NCBI GenBank assembly: GCA_964569245.1
Contig: CAZMTK010000013.1
Location: 1-60,119 of the forward strand
Reading direction: 5' to 3'
Origin: JAAYTY01 sp964569245
Lineage (GTDB): Bacteria; Fermentibacterota; Fermentibacteria; Fermentibacterales; Fermentibacteraceae
DNA length: 60,119 nt
Positions 36,031-45,003 of this stretch are shown piece by piece. The position numbers were made by a program, and so were the translations under genes. Numbering within the stretch: the first letter of the stretch is position 1; the number at the start of each line of letters is the position of its first letter. The notes under the pieces are model-generated. The model did not search any database. It was not told the DNA's origin and was given only the letters and a program-made list of their open reading frames with translations.

Positions 36031-36834
36031 GTGGAAGTATGCAGCGACAGGAGGGCCGTAGCATCCATGGCCCTCGAGGGGCTCGAAGCCATTAGGCGCA
36101 CAGGGCCCCTGGTCCACCACATCACAAACGACGTCGTGACGAACTTCACCGCGAACGTCACGCTCTGCCTCGGCGCCGCCCCGGTCATGGCGCCTGCAGT
36201 CGAGGAATCCGCGGAGATGGCCTCCGCGGCGGGATGCCTTCTCCTCAACATAGGCACGGTTTCTCCTCTCCAGCTCGAGAGCATGCTCGTGGCCGGCAGG
36301 AGGGCGAACGAGAGGGGCATCCCCGTGGTGCTCGATCCCGTCGGTGCAGGCGCCACGGCCCTCAGATCCTCAGCCGTCTTCAGGCTCTTGGAGTCGGTGA
36401 GGATAGCGGTCCTGCGCGGGAACGCCGGGGAGGTTCTCCAATGCGCCGGTGCCGGGGGCCGTGTCAGGGGCGTGGATTCGCTCGAGACAGGCGAGCCCGA
36501 CCGGAGGATCTTCGACGAGTTCGCGAGGATGACAGGCGCTGTCGTGGCGGTCACCGGAGCGGTCGACTACGTGACCGACGGACACGCCGCATTCGAGGTC
36601 CCGTTCGGTCATCCCATGATGGGGAGGGTCACAGGCACCGGCTGCGGAGCGACGACTGCGGTAGCCTGCTTCGCGGCGCTCGGCGGAAGGCTCGTCGAGA
36701 GGACGGCCGGAGCCCTGGCGGCCTACGGCGCTGCGGGCAGCGTGGCGGCGAGGCTGGCCGAAGGGCCCGGAACCTTCGTGCCGCGCTTCCTCGACGCCCT
36801 GGCCTCGCTGGGCGAGAAGGACTTCGAGGAATGA
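36031..36834 (+). CDS. thiM: hydroxyethylthiazole kinase ThiM
   Basis: 267 residues from GTG 36031. Earlier in-frame starts at 35956 and 35968 fall inside the riboswitch aptamer and are excluded. Ribokinase-like fold: GPLVHHITNDVVTNFTANVTL at the N-terminus, VVLDPVGAGAT, and GRVTGTGCGATTAVACF with the catalytic Cys typical of ThiM. It phosphorylates 4-methyl-5-hydroxyethylthiazole for thiamine salvage. Its stop overlaps the thiE start (ATGA). Confidence 0.95.
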   Translation: MEVCSDRRAVASMALEGLEAIRRTGPLVHHITNDVVTNFTANVTLCLGAAPVMAPAVEESAEMASAAGCLLLNIGTVSPLQLESMLVAGRRANERGIPVVLDPVGAGATALRSSAVFRLLESVRIAVLRGNAGEVLQCAGAGGRVRGVDSLETGEPDRRIFDEFARMTGAVVAVTGAVDYVTDGHAAFEVPFGHPMMGRVTGTGCGATTAVACFAALGGRLVERTAGALAAYGAAGSVAARLAEGPGTFVPRFLDALASLGEKDFEE

Positions 36835-37478
36835 GGCCGGCCCCTGGGGAGCTCAGGCGGCTCCTCGGGATCTACCTGGTCACGGACCCGGTGATCGGCA
36901 GGCCCAGGCGCGTCGAGGAAGCCGTGCGGCAGGCAGTGGAGTCGGGCGTACGCTGCGTCCAGCTCAGGGACAAGGGGGCTTCGCACGAGGAGCTCGTCAT
37001 GCTGGGCAGGCGTCTCCTGGAATTCACCCGTCCCGCAGGAGCTCTTCTCATCCTCGACGACGACGTTTCCGCGGCACTGGAGGCGGGGGCGGACGGCGCC
37101 CATTTGGGTCAGGGCGACATGCCTGCCATAGCCGCCAGGAGTCTGCTGGGTGCGGACATGGTTCTCGGTGTCTCGGTGAGGACTGCGGAAGAGGCCCGCA
37201 AGGCCGAGTCGGAGGGCGCGGACTACCTGGCGGCCAGCCCGGTATTCCCCACGGCGACCAAGACAGATGCTGGCGAGCCGCTGGGTCTCGACGGCGTCAG
37301 AAGGCTGAGAGCGAGCACGGCCCTCCCGCTCGTGGCGATCGGGGGCATAGATGCCAAGAACGCGGCTTCGGTGATCGCTGCGGGTGCGGACGGCATCGCA
37401 GTCGTATCCGCCATCATGGCCGCTCCCGACATCCCCGCCGCCTGCCGCCTGCTGCAACGCAGCACAGTTTCAGGTTGA
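36831..37478 (+). CDS. thiE: thiamine-phosphate synthase ThiE
   Basis: 215 residues from ATG 36831. TIM-barrel motifs: VQLRDKGASHEEL, LLILDDDVSAALEAGADGAH, LGQGDMP, GVSVRTAEEA, DYLAASPVFPTATK and LPLVAIGGID. It joins hydroxymethylpyrimidine diphosphate and thiazole phosphate. No thiC, thiD or thiG is adjacent, so the locus looks like a salvage pair. The final residues (TVSG) and stop lie inside TIR element 4. Confidence 0.96.
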   Translation: MRPAPGELRRLLGIYLVTDPVIGRPRRVEEAVRQAVESGVRCVQLRDKGASHEELVMLGRRLLEFTRPAGALLILDDDVSAALEAGADGAHLGQGDMPAIAARSLLGADMVLGVSVRTAEEARKAESEGADYLAASPVFPTATKTDAGEPLGLDGVRRLRASTALPLVAIGGIDAKNAASVIAAGADGIAVVSAIMAAPDIPAACRLLQRSTVSG

Positions 37479-37598
37479 AGATACTTAAGAAACCCTGGGG
37501 ATGCCTGCCTTCTGGCACCATTACTGAACTGCTGGATGAATTGCATCTGGCAGTCGGGGATGTAATTGCGGTTTCTTAAGTATCTTCAACCTGAAACT
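37466..37598. repeat. intergenic TIR element 4 (perfect arms)
   Basis: A 133-bp element between convergent thiE and the radical-SAM gene. Its arms, 37466-37494 and 37570-37598, are perfect inverted copies over 29 bp (AGTTTCAGGTTGAAGATAC at the outer end, TAAGAAACC inside). The left arm contains the thiE stop; the right arm begins the TAG stop of the radical-SAM gene. The interior of about 75 bp is not similar to those of the other elements and has no reading frame of note. Confidence 0.88.
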
Positions 37599-38547
37599 AT
37601 CCGAAGGGGTGAGGCCTGTCGAAGTCGGGGAGGTACTCGTCGGGGGATGACACGGGATCCTGGACGAAGCCTTCCCGCAGGCCCGCTTCCTCCAGCGCTT
37701 CGAGCGCCGCCTCGTACTCCCGCTCCCTGAGCCTCCTCGAGAGCAGCGGGTTCTCAGATGCCCTGTGCATAGGCAGGTACTGCGACATGAGGCTTACAGA
37801 GACGTCGGGCGAAACCTCGCGCGCCAGCAGGAGAAGAGCCTCCCTCGTCCGTGACATGTCGTTCGGGAGCACCAGGTGCCTCACGAGCACCCCCTTCACG
37901 GCAGTGCCTCCGGGGCCGGTTTCGAGGGGGCCTGCCTGGCGAAACATCTCCCTAGTCGCCGCCAGGGCGGCAGTCACATATCGAGGAGCGCCCGACAAGG
38001 CCAGTGCTTCCTCGTCGCCGCCATACTTGAAATCCGGCAGATAGATGTCGAAGATGCCGTCCAGGAGCTCGAGGGTCTCCACGCTGTCGTATCCGTTCGA
38101 GTTGTAGATCAGCGGCCGGTCAAGCCCGCGGCGTACGGCGGCTGCGAGAGCTTCCAGTATCTGCGGAACATAGTGAGAGGGCGAGACGAATCCGATCGTC
38201 GGACACCCGGCGTACTGCAGGTCCAGCAGTCTCTGAGCAAGATCGGCCGGCTCCACGGGGAACCGCTTCGTGGTCTGGCTGATCTGGTGGTTCTGGCAGA
38301 AGACGCAGGCGAGGTTGCAGTGGGCGAGGAACACGTTGCCAACCCCGGCAGAGCCGCCCAGCACCGGCTCCTCCCCCCTGTGGACGACGACCGAAGCCAC
38401 CTCCAGCACCGCCCCGGCACCGCACCACCCTGTTACGCCTGCAAGCCTGTCCACGCCGCAACTTCGAGGGCAGAGGCGGCAGGAGCGCAGGAGCTCCTTC
38501 GCGGCTCTACCGCGCTCCTCCAGAACCCGCAGCGGGACCCGGGGCAT
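37597..38547 (-). CDS. radical SAM protein, PflA-like (COG1313 type)
   Basis: 316 residues from ATG 38547, five bases after the ABC exporter stop; an upstream ATG at 38571 is also possible. The iron-sulfur motif is CNLACVFCQN (Cx3Cx2C). A second Cys cluster (CRLCPRSCGVDR) lies near the N-terminus, as in uncharacterised PflA-related proteins. GYDSVETLELLDGIFDIYLPDFKYG is typical of this group. No glycyl-radical enzyme is nearby, so the substrate is unknown. The stop codon lies at the edge of TIR element 4. Confidence 0.85.
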   Translation of the reverse strand: MPRVPLRVLEERGRAAKELLRSCRLCPRSCGVDRLAGVTGWCGAGAVLEVASVVVHRGEEPVLGGSAGVGNVFLAHCNLACVFCQNHQISQTTKRFPVEPADLAQRLLDLQYAGCPTIGFVSPSHYVPQILEALAAAVRRGLDRPLIYNSNGYDSVETLELLDGIFDIYLPDFKYGGDEEALALSGAPRYVTAALAATREMFRQAGPLETGPGGTAVKGVLVRHLVLPNDMSRTREALLLLAREVSPDVSVSLMSQYLPMHRASENPLLSRRLREREYEAALEALEEAGLREGFVQDPVSSPDEYLPDFDRPHPFG

Positions 38548-38551
38548 GCCC

Positions 38552-40261
38552 TCAACCCGCCCTTGCGGCAAGCACCATGCGATAGAGCCCGTTCCGGCGA
38601 AGCAGCTCCTCGTGCGTCCCCTCGTCGTTCACCCGGCCCTCGTGGAGGAAGAGAACCCTGTCCGCCCGCCTTGCGGTAGCCTCTCTGTGCGTGACAACGA
38701 ACACGATCCTCTCACCTCCCTCCATTCCCTTCCAGAACCTCTCCTCGAGATCGGCATCCAGGGCTGCGGTGCAGTCGTCGAAAAGGCACAGCGAAGGCCC
38801 TGCAGCCAGAGCCCTCGCTATTGCGACCCGCTGCCTCTGCCCGCCGCTCACTCCGGAGCCGCCCTGGCCGAGGCGGGTGTCGATGCCGGCAGACAAGTCC
38901 TCGGGGGGCATATCCGCCAGCTCCAGCGCGCGGTGCAGCATCTCCCGGGAGATCGGCCTGCCTAGGAGGATGTTGTCCTCGACCGACTCGCTGAAGAGCA
39001 TGGACTCCTGGGGGACGTATCCAGTCTCACGGGCCAGATGGACTGCGCCGATGTCCTCGATGGGCAGCCCGTTCAGTCTCACGGAGCCCTCGGTGACAGG
39101 CAGTAGGCCGGCCAGCATCCTCAGCAGGGTGGACTTGCCAGATCCCACCTCGCCAACGACGGCAACGGTCGCAGGGGTCTTCACCGACAGGCTCACTCCT
39201 GACACGCCGCAGCCGGGACCGTACGAGAACCCCGCGCCTTCGAGCGAGACCTCCCTGATGCGGCCGGGGTCGGCCCCCTCCGCCCGCACCCTTCCAGAAG
39301 GAAAGTCGAGTATCTCCTGTTCGCGGTCGATGGAGGCGAATGCCTGCTTCGAGGTCACGAAGAGGTTCGGTATGTCCATCATGGGGGCGAGCAGCATGTC
39401 CAGATAGACGTAGAAGGCATAGAGGTCGCCGATGCCCAGCCGCTCCTTCACGACGAACAGCCCGCCCACAAGGAGAACCGTCACCTTCCCGATCTCTCCG
39501 ATGAGCACATAGACCGATTCGACCACCATCACCAGCCTCGTGATGCCGAGATCTATCTCGAACCTCCTGTCGAGCAGCCTCCTCAGCCTTCCGGCCTGCC
39601 CCTTCTCCGCCCTGTACGCCTTGATGATGGGAATGCCCGCGAAGGTGCTGTCCAGAAGCTCCCCGGTGCGGCTGGTAGCTCTGCGGCTCTCGTCGATGCG
39701 ACGCCCCAGGCTGTGCTCGACCCTGTAGAAGATGAAGAGCATGAGGGGAAGAGGCACGAGTGCGAGCAGGGTGAGCTCCCAGCTCATCCAGACCATGACG
39801 GCCAGGCAGAACAGCAGTCGGGAGACGGACTCCACGGCACGGAAGATCGCGCTGCAGCTGAACCAGGCGATGCGCGGATACTCGGTTATGTCGTCCGTCA
39901 GCCTCGTAGCGATGTCTCCGGGCCTGAAGCGGTTGAAGAACCTGTAGTCCTTCTCCATGGTGCTGGCGAAGACCCTGTCTCGAACGGCGACTCCGATCTT
40001 GGAGTTCAGCCAGGCGCGAGCGCCGGGGTAGAACCCGGCGACAATCCTCCCGAGCGCCACAGCCCCCAGTATCTGCAGGAAGCGGGAGAACTCCCCCCCC
40101 TCGGCAGTGAGCACCCGCTCCATGTTCTGGAGCAGGTATCGGAACACCAGCGGGAACGCGAGCGCCACCGTCGCCGAAACCAGGGTGAGGAGCACGAGGA
40201 AGGCCAGATGCACCCTGTGAGGGCGGTAGAACCCGAAGATCCAGCGGAAGTACCTACGCAC
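38552..40261 (-). CDS. ABC exporter half-transporter with degenerate ATPase site
   Basis: 569 residues from GTG 40261, overlapping the partner's stop by 8 bp; GGGGGAGG lies upstream. A six-helix type IV exporter domain (about 5-310) is followed by an ATPase with Walker A GEVGSGKST, signature VSGGQRQRVAIARAL and H-loop His (VTHREA). The Walker B reads LCLFDDCTAALD: the catalytic Glu is Asp. Its partner at 40254 keeps Glu but has LSMGERQ as signature. Together they should form a heterodimer with one active and one degenerate ATP site, as in known heterodimeric exporters. Substrate unknown. Confidence 0.92.
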   Translation of the reverse strand: MRRYFRWIFGFYRPHRVHLAFLVLLTLVSATVALAFPLVFRYLLQNMERVLTAEGGEFSRFLQILGAVALGRIVAGFYPGARAWLNSKIGVAVRDRVFASTMEKDYRFFNRFRPGDIATRLTDDITEYPRIAWFSCSAIFRAVESVSRLLFCLAVMVWMSWELTLLALVPLPLMLFIFYRVEHSLGRRIDESRRATSRTGELLDSTFAGIPIIKAYRAEKGQAGRLRRLLDRRFEIDLGITRLVMVVESVYVLIGEIGKVTVLLVGGLFVVKERLGIGDLYAFYVYLDMLLAPMMDIPNLFVTSKQAFASIDREQEILDFPSGRVRAEGADPGRIREVSLEGAGFSYGPGCGVSGVSLSVKTPATVAVVGEVGSGKSTLLRMLAGLLPVTEGSVRLNGLPIEDIGAVHLARETGYVPQESMLFSESVEDNILLGRPISREMLHRALELADMPPEDLSAGIDTRLGQGGSGVSGGQRQRVAIARALAAGPSLCLFDDCTAALDADLEERFWKGMEGGERIVFVVTHREATARRADRVLFLHEGRVNDEGTHEELLRRNGLYRMVLAARAG

Positions 40262-42047
40262 GCGCCATCGCCTCCCCCGAGAGCTGGAGCCGGCACAGCC
40301 CGGAGTACAGCCCGCCCCTCGAGAGCAGCTCCTCGTGCGTCCCCGATTCGACGATCCTGCCGGATCGCACGACAAGGATCGCGTCAGCGTGGACCACCGT
40401 GGAGAGCCTGTGCGCCACAACCAGCGAGGTCCTGCCGCGCAGAACGTTCTCCATCGCCTTCTGTATTCTCTTCTCGGTGCCGGGATCTATCGAGCTTGTC
40501 GCCTCGTCGAGCAGGAGTATCTCAGGCTTCCTGAGCACAGCCCTCGCGAAGTTCACGAGCTGCCTCTCGCCCATGGACAGGTTCTGGCCGCCCTCGGCGA
40601 TCTCGCCCGACAGCCCGCCGGGGATCCTCTCCAGCAGGTCTGCAGCATCAACGGTGGCGAGTGCCTGCTCCTGCTCCCGGATGTCGAACGACTGGTCGAA
40701 CACGGTCAGGTTCTCTCCCAGAGTGCCGGAGAAGAGGCTCACGTTCTGGAGAACCAGCCCGAGCCTCCTCCTCCACACGTCCAGCCTGAATCTTCGTATA
40801 TCAGTTCCGCCTATCGTGATACGGCCCTTCTGAGGCTCGTAGAAACGCATCAGCAGGCTGACGATCGTGCTCTTGCCGCCGCCGCTCTCCCCCACGAGAG
40901 CGGTCATGCTGCCCCTGGGGAGCGAGAAGCTCACGTCTCGAAGAGCCCACTCGTCCGCGTAGCGGAACCAGACTCCCTCGAAGCGGATCTCCATCCAGTC
41001 CTCCGGGAAGTCCTCCTCGCCCAAGTCCCCGTCAGGCGTCAGCGTCTGCGTTCCCAGTATTCCGAAGATCCTGTCGGCCGATGCCAAGGCCCTCTGCACC
41101 TGGTTCAAGGTTTCGGAGAACTGCACTATCGGCCCGAAGAGCCTCCGAGTGTACTCGACGAAGAGCACGATCGTGCCGGCGGTGACGACCCCCGCGGCAA
41201 CTCCCCCCCTGCCGGCGCCCAGGATGATCGCAACGGCGGCGATCTCGCACGATCCTATGAAGCTCCAGAATCCGTACTCCCAGATCGAGGCGCGGACGTC
41301 GAGCCTCAGGAACCTCATCGCCTCGGCATGCAGCCTCCTCCTGGCGACTTCCGTGGCATCGAACGCCTGCAGGACGGGAACAGCCCTCACGTATTCCGAC
41401 ACGTGCCCGGAGATGCGGGAGTAGGACGCCCGCACCTGCCCCCAAAGCCTGCGCATGTAGCGCAGGACCGGAACCGTCAGCAGCGCGACGGGAATCACGA
41501 GCGCCACTACCCCGACCGTCATCCTTGCATTCGTGAATGCCATCACGGCGAGAGTGCCTGTCATCATCGCAAGGCTCCTGAGGATCGCCATCGAAACCTC
41601 GCTGAAGAGCATCCTCACACGCTCGCCGTCGCTCTCGACCCGTGCCATGAGCTTGCCCGAAGGGAAGGCGTCGAAGAAAGACTGCGAAAGGGTGAGCATG
41701 TGCCCGAAGACCTTCTCCTTGAGGTCGCGCACTATTCCCAGCCCGAGCTTCGTGGCCAGCACGACCTGGAGGTAGGCCAGCAGCATCGTCACCGTGAAGA
41801 CCCCGGCGAATGCCAGCGACAGCGACGCCACCCATCCGAAGGACCTGGCGGGTATGGCCCTGTCGATGATCTGTCTGAGGATGAGAGGTCCGCAGAGCTC
41901 TCCCCCCACTGCAGCGAGGAGCAGCAGCGCAGCCAGCGCGAATGCGGGCATCCTGGGACGCACCAGCGGCCACATGCCGCGTATCAGCACGCGCAGGGGC
42001 AGCCTGCGCGGCGCGTCCTCCTCTGTGAAATCGTCCTCGAAGAACAT
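40254..42047 (-). CDS. ABC exporter half-transporter (catalytic subunit)
   Basis: 597 residues. Six membrane helices (about 30-330), then the ATPase with Walker A GESGGGKST, the altered signature LSMGERQLVNFARAV, an intact Walker B with catalytic Glu (LLLDEATSSID) and H-loop His (VAHRLS). An acidic N-terminal extension (FEDDFTEEDAPRR) is typical of the second subunit in such pairs. Works with the product of the overlapping downstream gene; could export lipid, peptide or drug. Confidence 0.92.
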   Translation of the reverse strand: MFFEDDFTEEDAPRRLPLRVLIRGMWPLVRPRMPAFALAALLLLAAVGGELCGPLILRQIIDRAIPARSFGWVASLSLAFAGVFTVTMLLAYLQVVLATKLGLGIVRDLKEKVFGHMLTLSQSFFDAFPSGKLMARVESDGERVRMLFSEVSMAILRSLAMMTGTLAVMAFTNARMTVGVVALVIPVALLTVPVLRYMRRLWGQVRASYSRISGHVSEYVRAVPVLQAFDATEVARRRLHAEAMRFLRLDVRASIWEYGFWSFIGSCEIAAVAIILGAGRGGVAAGVVTAGTIVLFVEYTRRLFGPIVQFSETLNQVQRALASADRIFGILGTQTLTPDGDLGEEDFPEDWMEIRFEGVWFRYADEWALRDVSFSLPRGSMTALVGESGGGKSTIVSLLMRFYEPQKGRITIGGTDIRRFRLDVWRRRLGLVLQNVSLFSGTLGENLTVFDQSFDIREQEQALATVDAADLLERIPGGLSGEIAEGGQNLSMGERQLVNFARAVLRKPEILLLDEATSSIDPGTEKRIQKAMENVLRGRTSLVVAHRLSTVVHADAILVVRSGRIVESGTHEELLSRGGLYSGLCRLQLSGEAMARA

Positions 42048-42268
42048 GAAAGCCCGACCTTCTCGAGTGTTTCCCCGGGGCGTCTCCCCGGGAGCGGCCG
42101 CGTCGCGGCCAGCGTCAGGACCCCGTTCTGCCGGAGCAGCGGGCCTCTGGAGAGGTCAGGCCGGTCTCGTGCAGATCGGGGGTGTCAGCGATTTCCCGAC
42201 AGGATCATTCTTCAGCATCACCCCCATGTTTCAAGCGGGGCAATCTAATCAAATCCTCCGCCCCGTCG
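42048..42268. other. intergenic region, no gene seen
   Basis: 221 bp upstream of the ABC exporter and downstream of the PP-loop gene. It contains GC-rich self-complementary runs around 42070-42095 (CCCCGGGG, CTCCCCGGGAG), perhaps a terminator for the PP-loop gene, and an AT-richer stretch near 42225-42255 that could hold a minus-strand promoter. I see no reading frame worth calling. Confidence 0.4.
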
Positions 42269-43258
42269 TCAAGTGCGGCGGGATTCCTCGATACGCACCA
42301 GCAGGGCGTCGGCGACGCTCCGCGGCATGGGGCGGACCTGGATGGGTCCATCAGAACCCGTCTCCACGCTCGCCGCCTCCCCCTCGGGCACCCTTCCGTA
42401 CAGGGCTACCGCCGAGGCCAGAAGGCCGACACCCTCCCTGCCTCCGACGATGACGGCGGAGGGGCCAGGCCTGCCGGCGAGACGCAGAACGTCGGCCGGG
42501 TCCGCAAGAGACTCGAGCCTCGAATTCTCGGCTTCATCCCTCCCCACGATCCCTACCGACCCCCTCCCGAGCCTCATCATCCTTCCCGTGCGCACGAGCC
42601 TCGCGTTGACTGCGGTGAGCAGCCCCTCCGAGACCAGGACTCTCAGACGCGCGGAGTAGCCGGGATCGGTGAGAAGGCAGCCCCCCGAAGGAAGCGGGAA
42701 GGACAGCCCGCGGATCCTGGCGAACTCGATCTGCTCCTTCCTTCCTCTGCCGCTGATCGCGAGCAGCCCCTCCCTGTCGATCAGCCCGTCCCTTTCTGGA
42801 GCCGTGGGCGGAAGAAGCCTGCCTGAGAGGGGGCGCAGAATCCTGTCGCCGAGGCCGGAGAGGCGTGCGACCCTGTTCAGGGAGTTGACCCCCTGGGACA
42901 TGGGCCTCTGGCCCAGCACCTCGCCGGTGAAGACGAAGTCGAGCTTCTCCTCGGCCATCACCGAGCCGAGCCTCGCGAACATTGCTGCATGGCAGTCTAT
43001 GCATGGGTTCATTCGCTTCCCGAAGCCGCTGGGAGGGGATCCGATCAGGCGGATGATGTCATCGGTGAAATCCAGCTCCCGCCATTTCATCCCCAGCCGG
43101 GCAGCCGCCTCTCGGCCCCTGTCGGCGTCGAAGAAGGGGCTGGAGAAGGTCGCGAGGGACACTTCGACGCCCTGTTCTGCCAGCAGCACCGCGGCAACAA
43201 TCCCGTCCAGCCCGCCGGAGAAGGCGCCGATGGCCCGGGCGGCCCTCTCAGCCGGCAA
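42269..43258 (-). CDS. PP-loop ATPase, tRNA-thiolation-like, with C-terminal NFACT-R-like domain
   Basis: 329 residues from TTG 43258, overlapping the HAD gene stop. The N-terminal PP-loop reads FSGGLDG (usual SGGxDS), followed by NPCIDCHAAMF with two Cys, as in MnmA/ThiI-type thiouridylases, and FTGEVLGQRPMSQ. The C-terminal ~110 residues (SVGIVGRDEAENSRLESLAD ... PSAVIVGG) resemble the NFACT-R/DUF814 module found fused to such enzymes. It probably modifies RNA. It is not MnmA itself, because the MnmA tRNA-binding part is absent. Confidence 0.7.
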   Translation of the reverse strand: MPAERAARAIGAFSGGLDGIVAAVLLAEQGVEVSLATFSSPFFDADRGREAAARLGMKWRELDFTDDIIRLIGSPPSGFGKRMNPCIDCHAAMFARLGSVMAEEKLDFVFTGEVLGQRPMSQGVNSLNRVARLSGLGDRILRPLSGRLLPPTAPERDGLIDREGLLAISGRGRKEQIEFARIRGLSFPLPSGGCLLTDPGYSARLRVLVSEGLLTAVNARLVRTGRMMRLGRGSVGIVGRDEAENSRLESLADPADVLRLAGRPGPSAVIVGGREGVGLLASAVALYGRVPEGEAASVETGSDGPIQVRPMPRSVADALLVRIEESRRT

Positions 43259-43913
43259 TCCTCCACCCCCTGGAGAGCGCCAGCGCCTTCAGCCTGCGCC
43301 CGGGATGCACCGCGACCGGCCTTCCGCAGGCCGAAAGCAGGAACCTGTCAGACCAGGAGTCGCCCAGGGCGGCGCACTGCGGCAGGCTTGTGCCCGCCGA
43401 TTCAGCGACGGCCTCCGCTGTCTCGAGCTTGGCCTTTCCGTAGGGCCGTCCTCCGGAGAGGCTTCCCGTGAGCCTCCCGTTCCTCGCTTCAGGCTCGCTG
43501 GCGAAGACGGCAGAGGCTCCCGCCGGCCCGGCGAGAGGGGTCACGAGCCAGGCGAGCGACGCTGACACGAGGACGATCCCGAATCCCTCCGATGCCAGGC
43601 TGCGCACGATTGACAGGACTTCCTCGCGCATGCGGGGGACGAGGAAGTCGCGGGAGAAGCTCTCAGCGGCGGAGGCGAACCTCCCGGCCGGCGCTCCCTC
43701 GAGGTACCGCCTGTTCCAGCCGAGCCCTCCGGTCGCGGTACGCACCGGGTGGAGCGCGTAGCGAACGGCGAAGCGGAACAGGCCTCCTGCGGAGACGAGG
43801 CGGCTGGCGATTGCCCTTTTGAGGAACAGCCTCTCGGACGATGCGGGCAGGAGAGTGCCGTCCACGTCCACGAAGGCCAGGCGTCCGCGGGGGACGCTTC
43901 CGCAGGAAGGCAC
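43248..43913 (-). CDS. HAD-family phosphatase (SerB/HAD-IB-like)
   Basis: 221 residues from GTG 43913 with AAGGAG seven bases upstream. Motif I DVDGTLL, motif II Ser in VLVSASL, motif III Lys in YGKAKLE and motif IV GDSWSD are all present, and the helical cap lies between motifs I and II, as in HAD-IB phosphatases. The substrate may be a phosphorylated amino acid, sugar or lipid. It lies between the Tat-exported protein and the PP-loop gene in a three-gene run. Confidence 0.85.
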   Translation of the reverse strand: MPSCGSVPRGRLAFVDVDGTLLPASSERLFLKRAIASRLVSAGGLFRFAVRYALHPVRTATGGLGWNRRYLEGAPAGRFASAAESFSRDFLVPRMREEVLSIVRSLASEGFGIVLVSASLAWLVTPLAGPAGASAVFASEPEARNGRLTGSLSGGRPYGKAKLETAEAVAESAGTSLPQCAALGDSWSDRFLLSACGRPVAVHPGRRLKALALSRGWRIAG

Positions 43914-43921
43914 CGGCTCCT

Positions 43922-44800
43922 TCAGGACAGCGACGGCGCTATCCTCACGCCCAGGCCCGTTCCGGGGCTGTTATCGAACACCTCGACCACGTGGACGACG
44001 ATCGCGGGGAAGAGTCTCGGGAAATCGCCGTGGAAATACGAATGGGCGAGGTTCGTATAGGTCATGATGTCCCTGCCGTAGGCCGAGGCCTCGCTGTCGG
44101 AGGGGTGCACCAGCTCGGCCAGCCCCCTGACCTCGTAAGATTTGGAGTCGAGGAATACCAGCGAGGTCGAGGGGTTCGACATGAGGTTGAGGAAGGTGTG
44201 TGTCTCGAAGGTCGGCGTGGCGTAGAGCTCCAGAGAAACCAGCTTGGTCGCGTCGAAGTTGGAGGCGTCTGAATATAGCTCCCTCAGGCCTGCCACCTTC
44301 TCGGGCATGGGCGCGTCGTAGGTGCTCCGCATGCGCTCGATGAGGCCGCCTATCCGTTCGCGGGCGGGGCACATGCCCATGCCCTTGAAGGCGTTGTTCA
44401 CCGTCAGCAGGCTGTCCCTTCGCTGCCCCCCCCATGTCGCCATGGCGGCGTTGTGCGGCCCGGCGAGCGAGGGACCGGCCCCGCTCCCGCCGCGCATCAA
44501 CGCGGCTATGGAGTCGAGCATCTCGATGCGCGCCTGGAAGTTCCACTCCAGGAAGGCATCGGGAAGGCGGATGGTCGAGAACTCCCTCCATTCGCCCGCG
44601 ATGCGGCCGCGCACTATCCCCTCCGCCTCGCGCGACACGTCTATGTTGTCCTGCCTGAAGGTCTCTCCGTTCCAGAACTCGGCCTCACCCTGCTCCCACT
44701 CCCCGGCGAGCGCCTTCCCTGCGATGGAGCCCATCACCATCGCTCCCCCGATCCTCCCCATGTCCCCGAAGAATTGACGCCTGCTGATCTTCCTCGCCAC
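43922..44800 (-). CDS. Tat-exported protein with pyridoxamine-phosphate-oxidase-like split barrel
   Basis: 292 residues from GTG 44800 (GGGAGG seven bases upstream). A twin-arginine signal SRRQFF followed by a hydrophobic, Gly/Ala-rich stretch directs folded export. A helical central part (about 70-200) precedes a segment THTFLNLMSNPSTSLVFLDS ... VRGLAELVHP that resembles flavin- or haem-binding split barrels. Tat export fits a protein that carries a cofactor. The exact family is uncertain, and the helical N-terminal half is unrecognised. Confidence 0.6.
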   Translation of the reverse strand: MARKISRRQFFGDMGRIGGAMVMGSIAGKALAGEWEQGEAEFWNGETFRQDNIDVSREAEGIVRGRIAGEWREFSTIRLPDAFLEWNFQARIEMLDSIAALMRGGSGAGPSLAGPHNAAMATWGGQRRDSLLTVNNAFKGMGMCPARERIGGLIERMRSTYDAPMPEKVAGLRELYSDASNFDATKLVSLELYATPTFETHTFLNLMSNPSTSLVFLDSKSYEVRGLAELVHPSDSEASAYGRDIMTYTNLAHSYFHGDFPRLFPAIVVHVVEVFDNSPGTGLGVRIAPSLS

Positions 44801-45003
44801 CCCGGGCCTCCCTCGCATGCTGATGATCTGGAGCTCGCAGCAGCCTTCTGCCACGAACCTTTCCGGGGAACATAAGAAAATCCCCGCTTCGGCGTCCCCA
44901 TCGGGTGGAGGATGCCGGCCGGCCCTGCAGTCAGCGGGGTTCTCCCTCCAGGGATGCCGCGGTGCTATCTTCTGTGACCGTTTCCCGGAGCTGGAGGAGC
45001 ACT

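Noticed and set aside
39713..42248. Long plus-strand frames opposite the ABC exporter genes
   Set aside because: His- and Arg-rich antisense translations without motifs; the minus strand carries complete ABC signatures.
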